This document shows, one piece after another, positions 1 through 6,377 of a DNA stretch of 11,487 nucleotides. The position numbers were made by a program, and so were the translations under genes. Every line of letters starts with the position of its first letter. Positions within the stretch are counted from its first letter, which is position 1. Source of the stretch: Prevotellaceae bacterium (lineage in GTDB: Bacteria > Bacteroidota > Bacteroidia > Bacteroidales > Bacteroidaceae); NCBI GenBank assembly GCA_021204715.1, contig JAJPYW010000292.1, forward strand, positions 1-11,487. The letters run 5' to 3'. The notes beneath the pieces were generated by a model. That model was not told the origin of the DNA, did not search any database, and saw nothing but the letters and a program-made list of their open reading frames with translations.

Positions 1-141
1 ACGCAACAATTTCTCCACATAGGCCATATACGCGGCCAACGTGTTGGGAGAGAGCGACCTCTCTAACCTTATATACTGCCCGTACTTCTTGATCAATGCC
101 GCCGTTTTGTCCTTCTCAACGTTTTTTGCTTCGTTTCTCAT
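1..141 (-). CDS. xerD: XerD-type tyrosine recombinase, N-terminal fragment cut by the window edge
   Basis: This is the first 47 codons of a minus-strand gene that runs off the left edge. It starts at the ATG complementary to 139-141 and stays open to base 1. The residues KKYGQYIRLERSLSPNTLAA match the start of the SAM-like core-binding (N-terminal) domain of Xer recombinases, where a basic helix is followed by an 'S.NT...Y' turn. Xer recombinases resolve chromosome dimers at dif during division by site-specific strand exchange. The catalytic C-terminal domain (R...HxxR...Y) lies outside the window, so activity cannot be judged. It is divergent from aroQ, an arrangement I recall from other Bacteroides genomes. 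XerD rather than XerC or an integrase is inferred from this context and from the N-terminal wording; another tyrosine recombinase remains possible. Confidence 0.82.
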   Translation of the reverse strand, partial: MRNEAKNVEKDKTAALIKKYGQYIRLERSLSPNTLAAYMAYVEKLLR

Positions 142-151
142 ATCTTTTGCC

Positions 152-159
152 TATCTTTG
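152..159 (+). promoter_or_regulatory. Candidate Bacteroidetes -7 box for the aroQ operon
   Basis: TATCTTTG is an exact TAnnTTTG match, 47 bases upstream of the aroQ ATG. A TTTG at 125-128 is 23 bases further up, longer than typical spacing, so the -33 side is weak. The box lies just upstream of the xerD start, within that gene's leader. Confidence 0.42.
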
Positions 160-184
160 CAACCGCGCAAATGTTCCTTGCGTA

Positions 185-192
185 CAAAGGTA
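185..192 (-). promoter_or_regulatory. Candidate Bacteroidetes -7 box for xerD
   Basis: The minus strand reads TACCTTTG, a full match to the TAnnTTTG -7 element of Bacteroidetes primary-sigma promoters, about 43 bases upstream of the xerD ATG. A TTTG lies upstream (complement of 216-219), but the 23-base spacing is longer than the usual 19-21 or so. It lies close to, and facing, the candidate aroQ -7 box. Confidence 0.42.
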
Positions 193-206
193 TTAAAAAA
201 AGGATT

Positions 207-626
207 ATGAAGATACAAATCATCAACGGCCCCAATATAAATTTGTTGGGCAAGCGGGAGCCGGCCATTTATGGCAACATTACTTTTGAATCTTATCTTG
301 AGGGACTTCGCAAACGGTATGCAGACGTACAGATAGACTATTTCCAGTCCAACATCGAAGGCGAGCTGATAGACAAAATCCAGCAGACAGGATTTGACGT
401 GGACGGCATCATATTGAACGCCGGTGCCTACACCCATACTTCCATTGCCTTGCAGGACGCTATCCGCTCGGTCACGGCACCTGTTGTGGAGGTGCACATA
501 TCCAATGTCCACGCGCGCGAGGCTTTCCGCCACGTGTCCATGATATCGTGTGCCTGCAAAGGCGTCGTCTTGGGATTCGGGTTGGATTCTTACCGCTTGG
601 CCTTGGAAGCCTTGTTGGGCGCATAA
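207..626 (+). CDS. aroQ: Type II 3-dehydroquinate dehydratase
   Basis: The predicted cytoplasmic enzyme converts 3-dehydroquinate to 3-dehydroshikimate in the shikimate route to aromatic amino acids, by the type II trans-elimination mechanism. At 139 residues it has the usual length for a type II enzyme, which normally forms dodecamers. Visible motifs are the N-terminal IINGPNINLLGKREPAIYG, which holds the catalytic Arg and Tyr region (flexible lid), then the INGPN/ILNAGAYTHTS block at about residues 67-78 and VEVHISNVHAREAFR near 97-111 with the active-site His. The open frame extends upstream to 96, but the ATG at 207 is chosen because the family begins exactly with M-[KR]-I-x-I-[IL]-N-G-P-N and an A-rich stretch with AAAAAGG precedes it. 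It heads a plus-strand run with pyk and an O-methyltransferase; the gap to pyk is 72 bases with no clear terminator. Confidence 0.96.
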   Translation: MKIQIINGPNINLLGKREPAIYGNITFESYLEGLRKRYADVQIDYFQSNIEGELIDKIQQTGFDVDGIILNAGAYTHTSIALQDAIRSVTAPVVEVHISNVHAREAFRHVSMISCACKGVVLGFGLDSYRLALEALLGA

Positions 627-698
627 CCGCGCAAACAGCCATATCTATTGACCATGAAAGAACATGCGGCGCAAGTATTAATATAAATAGGTATAGCT

Positions 699-2159
699 AT
701 GTTATTGAAGCAGACAAAAATCGTGACCACCATCTCGGACAAGCGTTGCGGGGTGGAATTTATCAAGCAATTGTTTGAAGCCGGCATGAACGTGGTGCGC
801 ATGAACACCGCCCACTTGGACCGTGAAGGTGCCGGCAAGATAATAGATAATGTAAGGGCGGTGTCCAACCGCATCGCCATCTTGACCGACACCAAAGGCC
901 CGGAAGTGCGCACCACCGTCTTGGACGAACCTATTCTTTTCCAGGCTGGCGAGCGGGTGAACATCGTGGGCGACCCCGGCCGGCCGACTTCCCGTCACAC
1001 CATCGCCGTCTCTTATCCCCGCTTCGTGGAGGATGTGAATGTGGGATGCCACGTACTTATAGACGATGGCGAATTGGAACTCTTGGTGGTGGAGAAGCAG
1101 GACGGCAAGTTGGTGTGCGAAGTGCAGAACGAGGCTACCTTGGAGAGCCGTAAAAGCGTCAACGTGCCGGGTGTGCGCATCAACCTGCCCTCGCTTACCG
1201 GGAAAGACCTCGACAACATTCTTTTCGCCATCGAGAAAGACATTGATTTCATCGCCCACTCGTTCGTGCGCGGCAAGCAAGACATACTCGACATCAAAGC
1301 CATACTCGACGCCCATGGAAGCGACATCCGAATTATCGCCAAAATAGAGAATCAGGAGGGTGTGGACAACATCGACGAGATATTGGAGGTGGCCGACGGC
1401 ATCATGGTGGCCCGCGGCGACTTGGGCATCGAGATTCCCCAAGAACACATCCCGGGCATACAGCGCATGCTGATACGAAAATGCATTTTGGCCAAGAAGC
1501 CCGTCATCGTGGCCACACAGATGCTGCACACGATGATTCAAAACCCCCGTCCCACCCGCGCTGAAGTGACCGACATCGCCAACGCCATCTACTACCGCAC
1601 CGACGCGCTGATGCTCAGCGGCGAGACAGCTTACGGCAAATATCCCGTAGAGGCGGTGCAGACCATGGCCAAGGTGGCGGCGCAAGCCGAGAAAGACAAG
1701 CTTATGGACGAAAGCCACGTGCGAATTCCCTTGGACAAGGACAGCAACGATGTGACCGCTTTCTTGGCTAAACAAGCGGTGAAGGCCACCACCCGCTTGA
1801 AGATACGCGCCATCATCACCGACAGCTACAGCGGACGTACCGCCCGCAACTTGGCCGCCTTCCGCGGCAGATACCCTGTGCTGGCCATCTGCTACAAGGA
1901 GAAGACGATGCGCCACTTGGCCCTCTCCTACGGCGTGGAGGCCATTTACATGCCTGAATTGGCCAACGGACAAGAATACTATTTCGCCGCGCTGCGCCGC
2001 TTGTTGCGCGAAGGCAGGCTGCTGCCTACCGACATGGTGGGCTACTTGAGTAGCGGCAAGGCGGGCACGCAGACATCGTTCCTCGAAATCAACGTAGTGG
2101 AAGATGCCTTGGCCCACGCTGCCGACAGCGTATTCCCCAACAGCAACCGCTATCTGTAA
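699..2159 (+). CDS. pyk: Pyruvate kinase
   Basis: Pyruvate kinase transfers phosphate from phosphoenolpyruvate to ADP, giving ATP and pyruvate at the end of glycolysis. The 486 residues cover the A/B barrel and the C-terminal domain, a normal bacterial length. Motifs in order: substrate/cation loop VRMNTAH (33-39), DTKGPEVRTT (64-73), a B-domain insertion up to about 165, catalytic Lys215 in IIAKIENQEG, Mg-binding Glu217 and Asp241 (ARGDLGIEIP), ATQML at 272-276, then PRPTRAEVTDIANA and DALMLSGETAYG. Glu69 in TKGPE is the residue usually linked to K+-dependent enzymes. However, the Ser of the canonical N-F-S-H loop, a K+ ligand, is Ala38 here. The ATG at 699 gives the canonical start (KQTKIVTTI) and follows an AT-rich leader without a clear Shine-Dalgarno. 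It lies 72 bases after aroQ and 30 bases before the O-methyltransferase, and is probably cotranscribed. Confidence 0.97.
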   Translation: MLLKQTKIVTTISDKRCGVEFIKQLFEAGMNVVRMNTAHLDREGAGKIIDNVRAVSNRIAILTDTKGPEVRTTVLDEPILFQAGERVNIVGDPGRPTSRHTIAVSYPRFVEDVNVGCHVLIDDGELELLVVEKQDGKLVCEVQNEATLESRKSVNVPGVRINLPSLTGKDLDNILFAIEKDIDFIAHSFVRGKQDILDIKAILDAHGSDIRIIAKIENQEGVDNIDEILEVADGIMVARGDLGIEIPQEHIPGIQRMLIRKCILAKKPVIVATQMLHTMIQNPRPTRAEVTDIANAIYYRTDALMLSGETAYGKYPVEAVQTMAKVAAQAEKDKLMDESHVRIPLDKDSNDVTAFLAKQAVKATTRLKIRAIITDSYSGRTARNLAAFRGRYPVLAICYKEKTMRHLALSYGVEAIYMPELANGQEYYFAALRRLLREGRLLPTDMVGYLSSGKAGTQTSFLEINVVEDALAHAADSVFPNSNRYL

Positions 2160-2189
2160 AAGACTCCTTCAAACAACCACCGTCCCTGC

Positions 2190-2813
2190 ATGACAATTGA
2201 CGAATACATCTTGCAACACATAGACACCGAGGGTGATTACCTGCAGGCTCTTTACCGGGACACGAACCTCAAGCTGCTCTATCCGCACATGGTATCGGGA
2301 CATCTGCAGGGACGGTTGCTCAAAATGTTCGTCACTATGATACGCCCCAAGCGCATCTTGGAAATAGGTACTTATAGCGGCTACTCCACCCTTTGTATGG
2401 CCGAAGGGTTGGCCCACGGAGGGGAGATTTACACCTTCGAGATATTTGATGAACGCGAGGATTTCACCCGCCCGTGGATAGAGAACTCTCCCTACGCTGA
2501 CAAAATCAAGTTTTATATCGGCGATGCCTTGGAATTGGCGCCCCGGTTGGGCGTGACGTTCGACATGGCCTTCATCGACGGCGACAAGCGGCAATACAAG
2601 GCATATTATCAAATGACGCTCCCCCTCATGGAAAGTGGGGGCTATATCATTGCCGACAACACCTTGTGGGATGGCCACGTGCTCGAAGAACACCCTGCCG
2701 ACAAACAGACCGCGGGCATCAAGACATTCAATGACTTCGTGGCACAAGACAAGCGGGTGGAGAAGGTCATCCTGCCACTGCGCGACGGGCTCACCCTTAT
2801 CCGCAAAAAGTGA
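2190..2813 (+). CDS. SAM-dependent O-methyltransferase, catechol/caffeoyl-CoA type
   Basis: This 207-residue soluble protein has the class I Rossmann methyltransferase layout of the metal-dependent catechol/caffeoyl-CoA O-methyltransferase family. The SAM-binding motif I is ILEIGTYSGYSTLCMAEGL (56-74). An acidic residue (Glu84 in TFEIFDE) stands where the ribose-binding strand ends. Metal/substrate residues are Asp130 in FIDGDKRQY and Asp156-Asn157 in IIADNTLWDG. It probably methylates a hydroxyl of a small aromatic substrate, but the bacterial substrate is unknown and the sequence does not give it. It starts 30 bases after pyk and is probably the last gene of the aroQ-pyk unit. Its stop is only 7 bases from the end of the convergent permease gene, and no terminator hairpin is visible between them. 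Confidence 0.92.
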   Translation: MTIDEYILQHIDTEGDYLQALYRDTNLKLLYPHMVSGHLQGRLLKMFVTMIRPKRILEIGTYSGYSTLCMAEGLAHGGEIYTFEIFDEREDFTRPWIENSPYADKIKFYIGDALELAPRLGVTFDMAFIDGDKRQYKAYYQMTLPLMESGGYIIADNTLWDGHVLEEHPADKQTAGIKTFNDFVAQDKRVEKVILPLRDGLTLIRKK

Positions 2814-2820
2814 AAACCGC

Positions 2821-4059
2821 CTACTCTTTCATGCGCCTCAGCAATCGTTTGCTCAAGTAACGCACGGGATACCACACCGCCAAGAACCCCACTGCAATGA
2901 CCGTAACGAAAACTATCGCAATGTCGGAAGCGTAGACGCGCACGGGATAGGCCTCCACCACGAAGCTGGCTCCACCGCCTAACTGAACCAACCCGAAGTG
3001 TTGTTGTAACCAGCAAAGCAACAACCCCAAGAGAATACCCGCCACCGCCCCGAAAAAGGCAATGAGCCGCCCCTCGAAAAGGAATATATGCACAATGAGG
3101 CGGTCGCCGGCACCCAAGTTGCGCAAAGTCTCCACGTCCTCCCGCTTGTCGAGTATCAACATGGAAAGCGAGCCGATAATGTTGAAGCAGGCAATCACCA
3201 AGATAAATGTGAGGAAAAGATAGGAGATAAGTTTCTCTACCTGCATGATGCGGAACACGTCGGCTTGCTGCCGGTAGCGGTCCTGCACCTCGTAGGCGTC
3301 GCCCAAGAGCCGGGCGATTTTCTTCTGCACCGCCCCTACGGAACATCCTTGTTCCAACTTCAACTCGATGGCCGTGACCTCATTGTCGTAACCGAACAGA
3401 CGGCGGGCGAAATCGAGCGAAGAGAGGATGTAACGGGCGTCATATTGCTGTTGGTTCATCATAAAGACCACGCCCGGCGAGAAAAGGTATTCTTTATTAA
3501 AAGCGGCCGAAGGGTTGGCCACATTCACCCGCACCCCGCGTTTGGGTGCGTAGACCGCGAGCGGATCGACAAACTGGATGCCTGTTCCCAATTCAGAGAC
3601 TAAATCGATGCCTAAGATGCCGTAATCCACCACCGGGTCGTGCAGCAAGAAGCCGCCTGCTCCGTAAAGCAAGCTGTCGATGTCGGTGAGTTGCTCGAAG
3701 TTGTCGTCCACGCCCTTGATTACCACCATGGCTTGCCGCTCTTTGTATTGCACCATGGCGTTTTCCTCCAACGTCCGGGTCCAAACGGCGATTTCGGGCA
3801 AGGCGCGCACCTGCTTGAAAGCTTCAGTGTCGGGATTGAACACTTTGCCTTCACGTGCCGTGATCTTCAACTCAGGGTCGAAGGCGGTGAAGAATCCAGC
3901 CACCATTTCGCGGAATCCGTTGAAGACAGAGAGCGTGCACACCAACGCCAACGTTGCCAATGCTACCCCGCACACCGAAACGGCGGAGATAAGGTTGACG
4001 GCGTTGTGTTTTTTTTTCGAGAAAAGGTAACGGCGCGCTATGTAAAAAGAAATGTTCAT
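2821..4059 (-). CDS. LolC/LolE-type ABC transporter permease (FtsX/MacB-like)
   Basis: This 412-residue inner-membrane protein has the four-helix layout of LolC/LolE-like permeases. TM1 is at about 22-46, a large periplasmic MacB-type core spans roughly 47-272, and TM2 (278-300), TM3 (330-352) and TM4 (377-397) form the FtsX permease domain. The N-terminus (IARRYLFSKKKHNAVNLIS) and the cytoplasmic loop DKREDVETLRNLGA match the lipoprotein-releasing (LolCE) branch, where the loop contacts the ATPase. Such proteins extract lipoproteins from the inner membrane for outer-membrane delivery. No ATPase (lolD) gene lies next to it, so the partner must be encoded elsewhere. It follows rbfA after 20 bases on the same strand and probably shares its promoter. 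LolE-like is favoured, but a MacB/FtsX relative with another substrate cannot be excluded. Confidence 0.88.
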   Translation of the reverse strand: MNISFYIARRYLFSKKKHNAVNLISAVSVCGVALATLALVCTLSVFNGFREMVAGFFTAFDPELKITAREGKVFNPDTEAFKQVRALPEIAVWTRTLEENAMVQYKERQAMVVIKGVDDNFEQLTDIDSLLYGAGGFLLHDPVVDYGILGIDLVSELGTGIQFVDPLAVYAPKRGVRVNVANPSAAFNKEYLFSPGVVFMMNQQQYDARYILSSLDFARRLFGYDNEVTAIELKLEQGCSVGAVQKKIARLLGDAYEVQDRYRQQADVFRIMQVEKLISYLFLTFILVIACFNIIGSLSMLILDKREDVETLRNLGAGDRLIVHIFLFEGRLIAFFGAVAGILLGLLLCWLQQHFGLVQLGGGASFVVEAYPVRVYASDIAIVFVTVIAVGFLAVWYPVRYLSKRLLRRMKE

Positions 4060-4079
4060 GCCGGCGTTGCGTGGCAGGG

Positions 4080-4412
4080 TTACTTCAAAAGCTCGTCTAT
4101 GTGTTCCAAATAATCCAACGAGTCGTCCACAAAGAATTTCAGTTCGGGAATGATGCGCAACTGGAAACGCATACGCCGCCCTAATTCAAACCTTACGGAC
4201 TTCATGTTGGCATTGATGTTCCCCACTATCTCCTTGTTCTTTTCCGAGGGGAAGACACTGAGGTAAACCCGGGCCACACTCATGTCCGGACTGATGCGCA
4301 CGGCACTCACCGAGACAAGCATGCCGGGCGTTCCTTTGGTCTGTAACAAAAAGATGTCACCCAACTCTTTCTGAATCAAGCGGGCTATTTTATTCTGGCG
4401 GGTTGTATCCAT
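4080..4412 (-). CDS. rbfA: 30S ribosome-binding factor A
   Basis: RbfA binds the 30S subunit during late 16S rRNA maturation and cold adaptation through a KH-type fold. The 110 residues span the full family length. The N-terminal helix RQNKIARLIQKELGDIFL, the strand VSVSAVRISPDMSVARVYLSVF (about 33-54), and the C-terminal FQLRIIPELKFFVDDSLDY with the following helix are all typical. The ATG (complement of 4410-4412) has a well-placed promoter about 27 bases upstream. In other Bacteroides genomes I recall rbfA following the O-methyltransferase in the same direction; here rbfA and the permease face the opposite way. Downstream it is probably cotranscribed with the permease. Confidence 0.95.
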   Translation of the reverse strand: MDTTRQNKIARLIQKELGDIFLLQTKGTPGMLVSVSAVRISPDMSVARVYLSVFPSEKNKEIVGNINANMKSVRFELGRRMRFQLRIIPELKFFVDDSLDYLEHIDELLK

Positions 4413-4438
4413 ACTTCGTCATTTTTTAATTGAATCTA

Positions 4439-4470
4439 CAAAACTATGAAAAATGTATCGACAGCGCAAA
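4439..4470 (-). promoter_or_regulatory. Bacteroidetes-type promoter for rbfA and the LolE-like permease
   Basis: On the minus strand, TTTG (complement of 4467-4470) is followed after 20 bases by TAGTTTTG (complement of 4439-4446). Both elements and their spacing fit the TTTG / TAnnTTTG consensus of Bacteroidetes housekeeping promoters. Transcription would begin near 4431, leaving a leader of about 20 bases before the rbfA ATG. This is the best-formed promoter in the window. Confidence 0.65.
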
Positions 4471-4507
4471 TAATAGCCGCACTATCTTCCATTTGTATGC
4501 TTGAGGA

Positions 4508-5485
4508 TTACTGCCACAACTGCAAGTCGCAGGCAGCTTCCACGCGGTCCTCAATCTCGTCGGGCAGGGCGGGAAAGAAATCAATGCCTGTGACGCGCTC
4601 TACTTGGTCGACGGTGTTGACGTAAGCATCCATAGGCTGGTTTCCGGAAGTGTTTTTATAGATGAAGCCTATGGCGCGGGGTGGCTTGCTGTCGGCACAG
4701 AGCACAACCTTGAAGAAGGCTTCTGGAACGATGACGCGCTGGTTCTTGCCGATGACGCGGTGCTTTTGATTGTAAAGAATGGGGCCGCAGACAATATAGA
4801 CGCGCCCTTCTTGCTGCGCCCAACGGCGGCAGGCGTCTTCCAACTCTTTCCAGTCGCCGCGGTTCAAATTGTGGTCTTGAGGGCAGATGTTGGTCATGTA
4901 GAAGCTCTCTTGCATGGCTTTCCAGTGCCAGCGGTTGTCGGCGGCGGGGCACATGTGACCGCGGTCCATGCCGATGCCTTTATAGTCGTCGGTGGTGACG
5001 GCTTCGTCGGCAGGCAGGTCGGGGTCGGGCAGGAATTTGCTCGAGGAGCGGCTCTCGCGCTCTACCAATTTATCGGTGTTCAGTTCCCATGCTACCCAAT
5101 TGGGCAGTTTCCATTCTTTATTATAAGATACGGTGTAGCCTTTGCGATGCAATATCAGCTCGGAACGGTCAGGCAGGGGAGCGGGTAACTCCAAACCGGT
5201 GGCGGAGGTTGCGCCGGTAACGGACAAAGTAGATGAAGAGGCTGTTGCCCCGTCCGTGGAACTTTCAGAAGCACAGGCTTTCCCGGAGGCTGCCGCAACG
5301 GTTTGTCCGGAAGATGTAGTGGCCGTGCGGTCGGGATAGACTTGCTCTACGAACTGCTTTCCATAACCTGCCAACCCTTTGGTGGACTTGGTGTAGATGA
5401 AGCATACTACGATGATGGACAGTATCAGTAGGTAGACGCCCTTGGACGTGCTTTTCTTTTTTCGGCTTGTTCTTTTTCTTGCCAT
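4508..5485 (-). CDS. Membrane-anchored DNA/RNA non-specific endonuclease (DRGH/NUC1 family)
   Basis: This 325-residue predicted nuclease is tethered to the inner membrane with its enzyme domain outside the cytoplasm. A Lys/Arg-rich start (MARKRTSRKKK) precedes one hydrophobic helix (about 16-31). A Ser/Thr/Ala-rich linker (about 54-97) leads to the nuclease domain (about 105-325). The catalytic motif is DRGH (174-177, His177), followed by the N..PQ...N..W..LE block with metal-binding Asn near 208 in HNLNRGDWKELE. The family cleaves DNA and RNA using Mg2+ in a beta-beta-alpha-metal fold. The frame is open upstream to 5650, but the ATG at 5485 is chosen because the basic-plus-TM start follows it and a -7 box lies at 5509-5516, inside the longer frame. 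Likely roles are nutrient scavenging or degradation of incoming DNA. It is divergent from rubrerythrin. Confidence 0.9.
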   Translation of the reverse strand: MARKRTSRKKKSTSKGVYLLILSIIVVCFIYTKSTKGLAGYGKQFVEQVYPDRTATTSSGQTVAAASGKACASESSTDGATASSSTLSVTGATSATGLELPAPLPDRSELILHRKGYTVSYNKEWKLPNWVAWELNTDKLVERESRSSSKFLPDPDLPADEAVTTDDYKGIGMDRGHMCPAADNRWHWKAMQESFYMTNICPQDHNLNRGDWKELEDACRRWAQQEGRVYIVCGPILYNQKHRVIGKNQRVIVPEAFFKVVLCADSKPPRAIGFIYKNTSGNQPMDAYVNTVDQVERVTGIDFFPALPDEIEDRVEAACDLQLWQ

Positions 5486-5508
5486 TGTTATCGGAGAATT
5501 TGATGTTG

Positions 5509-5516
5509 CAAAAATA
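5509..5516 (-). promoter_or_regulatory. Candidate -7 box for the nuclease gene
   Basis: The minus strand reads TATTTTTG, an exact TAnnTTTG match, 23 bases upstream of the chosen ATG at 5485. No good TTTG is seen at the -33 position. The box supports the shorter start of the nuclease. Confidence 0.45.
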
Positions 5517-5667
5517 GGGAAAATTAACCGAACGGCGGCATAAACGGGGCTTTTATGGGTTGCCGAGACAACAGATGATCCAAGAAGTGGTAGGGGAAAG
5601 ACAAAACAAAAGGGTTGGGAGGTAGTTAAATTGCATGAAAGCGTGAACAATTTGGCTTCTTAAACGT

Positions 5668-5675
5668 TATATTTG
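5668..5675 (+). promoter_or_regulatory. Candidate -7 box for rubrerythrin
   Basis: TATATTTG is an exact TAnnTTTG match. A TTTG at 5651-5654 is only 13 bases away, too close for the usual -33 element, so the promoter may need an activator. Transcription would start near 5681, giving a leader of about 78 bases that carries an inverted repeat and a palindrome. Confidence 0.5.
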
Positions 5676-5693
5676 CAAAAGAGGCTATGGAAC

Positions 5694-5718
5694 ACCCGGA
5701 CTAATGCCCGAACCGGGT
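5694..5718 (+). repeat. Inverted repeat in the rubrerythrin leader
   Basis: ACCCGG (5694-5699) and CCGGGT (5713-5718) are perfect complements separated by 13 bases. In the RNA they could form a six-pair, mostly GC stem directly after the predicted start of transcription. The stem overlaps the palindrome that follows by two bases, so the two structures may compete. No T run follows, so it does not look like a terminator. Confidence 0.4.
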
Positions 5719-5730
5719 TATACCTATAAC
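5717..5730. promoter_or_regulatory. Palindromic candidate operator upstream of rubrerythrin
   Basis: GTTATA-CC-TATAAC has two perfectly complementary six-base arms around a two-base centre. It lies just downstream of the candidate rubrerythrin promoter and about 28 bases before the start codon. The AT-rich symmetrical form resembles a site for a dimeric repressor (for example of the Fur/PerR or MarR type), but no specific regulator can be assigned from sequence. Confidence 0.4.
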
Positions 5731-5758
5731 AGAGTTATTTATCAACTACAAAAAATGA

Positions 5759-6343
5759 ATGAGTATGGACAAGAAAGTAAAAGGTACCTGTACCGAAAAG
5801 AATTTGATGGTTTCGTTTGCCGGAGAATCGCAAGCCAGAATGCGTTACACCTATTTCGCAAGCCAAGCCAAGAAAGAGGGTTTTGAACAGATTGCGGCCA
5901 TCTTCACCGAGACGGCCGACCAAGAGAAAGAGCATGCCAAGCGTATGTTCAAGTGGTTGGAAGGCGGCATGGCAGAGATAACCGCCACCTATCCGGCTGG
6001 CATCATCGGTACCACCTTGGAGAACTTGAACGCAGCTGCAGCCGGCGAGCATGAGGAGTGGTCGTTGGATTATCCCAAGTTTGCCGACATAGCCGAAGAG
6101 GAGGGTTTCCCCGCCATCGCGCTGATGTACCGCGACATTGCCGTGGCCGAAAAAGGACACGAAGAGCGCTACCGCGCTTTCATACGCAACATTGAAGAGG
6201 GCACTGTCTTCGCCAAGGAGGAGGAGACAGTATGGCAGTGCCGCAACTGCGGTTTCATTTATACGGGCAAGGAGGCTCCTGAAGTTTGCCCTGCCTGCCT
6301 GCATCCGCAAGCCTATTTTGAAGTGAAAAAAGAGAATTATTAA
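5759..6343 (+). CDS. rbr: Rubrerythrin
   Basis: Rubrerythrin is a cytoplasmic non-haem diiron peroxidase that reduces hydrogen peroxide to water in anaerobes, with electrons entering through its rubredoxin-like iron site. Residues 1 to about 150 are the four-helix ferritin-like domain, with E23 in FAGESQAR and two ExxH motifs (E56-H59 in EKEH, E131-H134 in EKGH) plus GEHEE near 96-100 as iron-ligand candidates. The C-terminal rubredoxin-like domain has the CxxC pairs C161/C164 and C177/C180. At 194 residues it has the normal family length and no key residue is missing. The start could be 5759 (MSMDKK) or 5765 (MDKKVKG); 5759 directly follows an A-rich stretch. It is divergent from the nuclease and convergent with nadB. 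The leader may regulate it under oxygen stress (inference). Confidence 0.95.
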   Translation: MSMDKKVKGTCTEKNLMVSFAGESQARMRYTYFASQAKKEGFEQIAAIFTETADQEKEHAKRMFKWLEGGMAEITATYPAGIIGTTLENLNAAAAGEHEEWSLDYPKFADIAEEEGFPAIALMYRDIAVAEKGHEERYRAFIRNIEEGTVFAKEEETVWQCRNCGFIYTGKEAPEVCPACLHPQAYFEVKKENY

Positions 6344-6352
6344 GGCGGCAAG

Positions 6353-6377
6353 CCCCGGGCGGTTATTTTGCCCGGGG
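6353..6377. terminator. GC-rich hairpin shared by the rbr and nadB 3' ends
   Basis: CCCCGGGC (6353-6360) and GCCCGGGG (6370-6377) are perfect 8-base complementary arms around a 9-base loop (6361-6369). The structure starts 9 bases after the rubrerythrin stop, and its right arm and loop contain the last codons and stop of nadB. It is the only strong hairpin between these convergent genes and could end transcription from both sides. Neither strand has a clear T run after the stem, so it is not a textbook intrinsic terminator. Confidence 0.55.

Noticed and set aside
96..206. N-terminal extension of aroQ by 37 residues
   Set aside because: The extension has no family resemblance, overlaps the xerD start and the candidate promoter, and the conserved AroQ N-terminus begins exactly at the ATG at 207.
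702..2117. A 471-codon open frame on the minus strand opposite pyk
   Set aside because: It is the antisense of a clear pyruvate kinase. Its length comes from biased third positions, its composition is rich in His/Val/Gly, and no family resemblance is seen.
3088..3603. A 171-codon plus-strand frame inside the permease gene
   Set aside because: It is antisense to a recognisable permease and has no family match or promoter.
4656..4952. A 98-codon Arg/Pro-rich frame on the minus strand inside the nuclease gene
   Set aside because: It is another frame of the nuclease; its Arg-rich content reflects GC-rich codons read out of phase.
5486..5650. N-terminal extension of the nuclease by 55 residues
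   Set aside because: It contains a candidate -7 box and precedes a typical basic-plus-hydrophobic start at 5485; its residues resemble no known domain.
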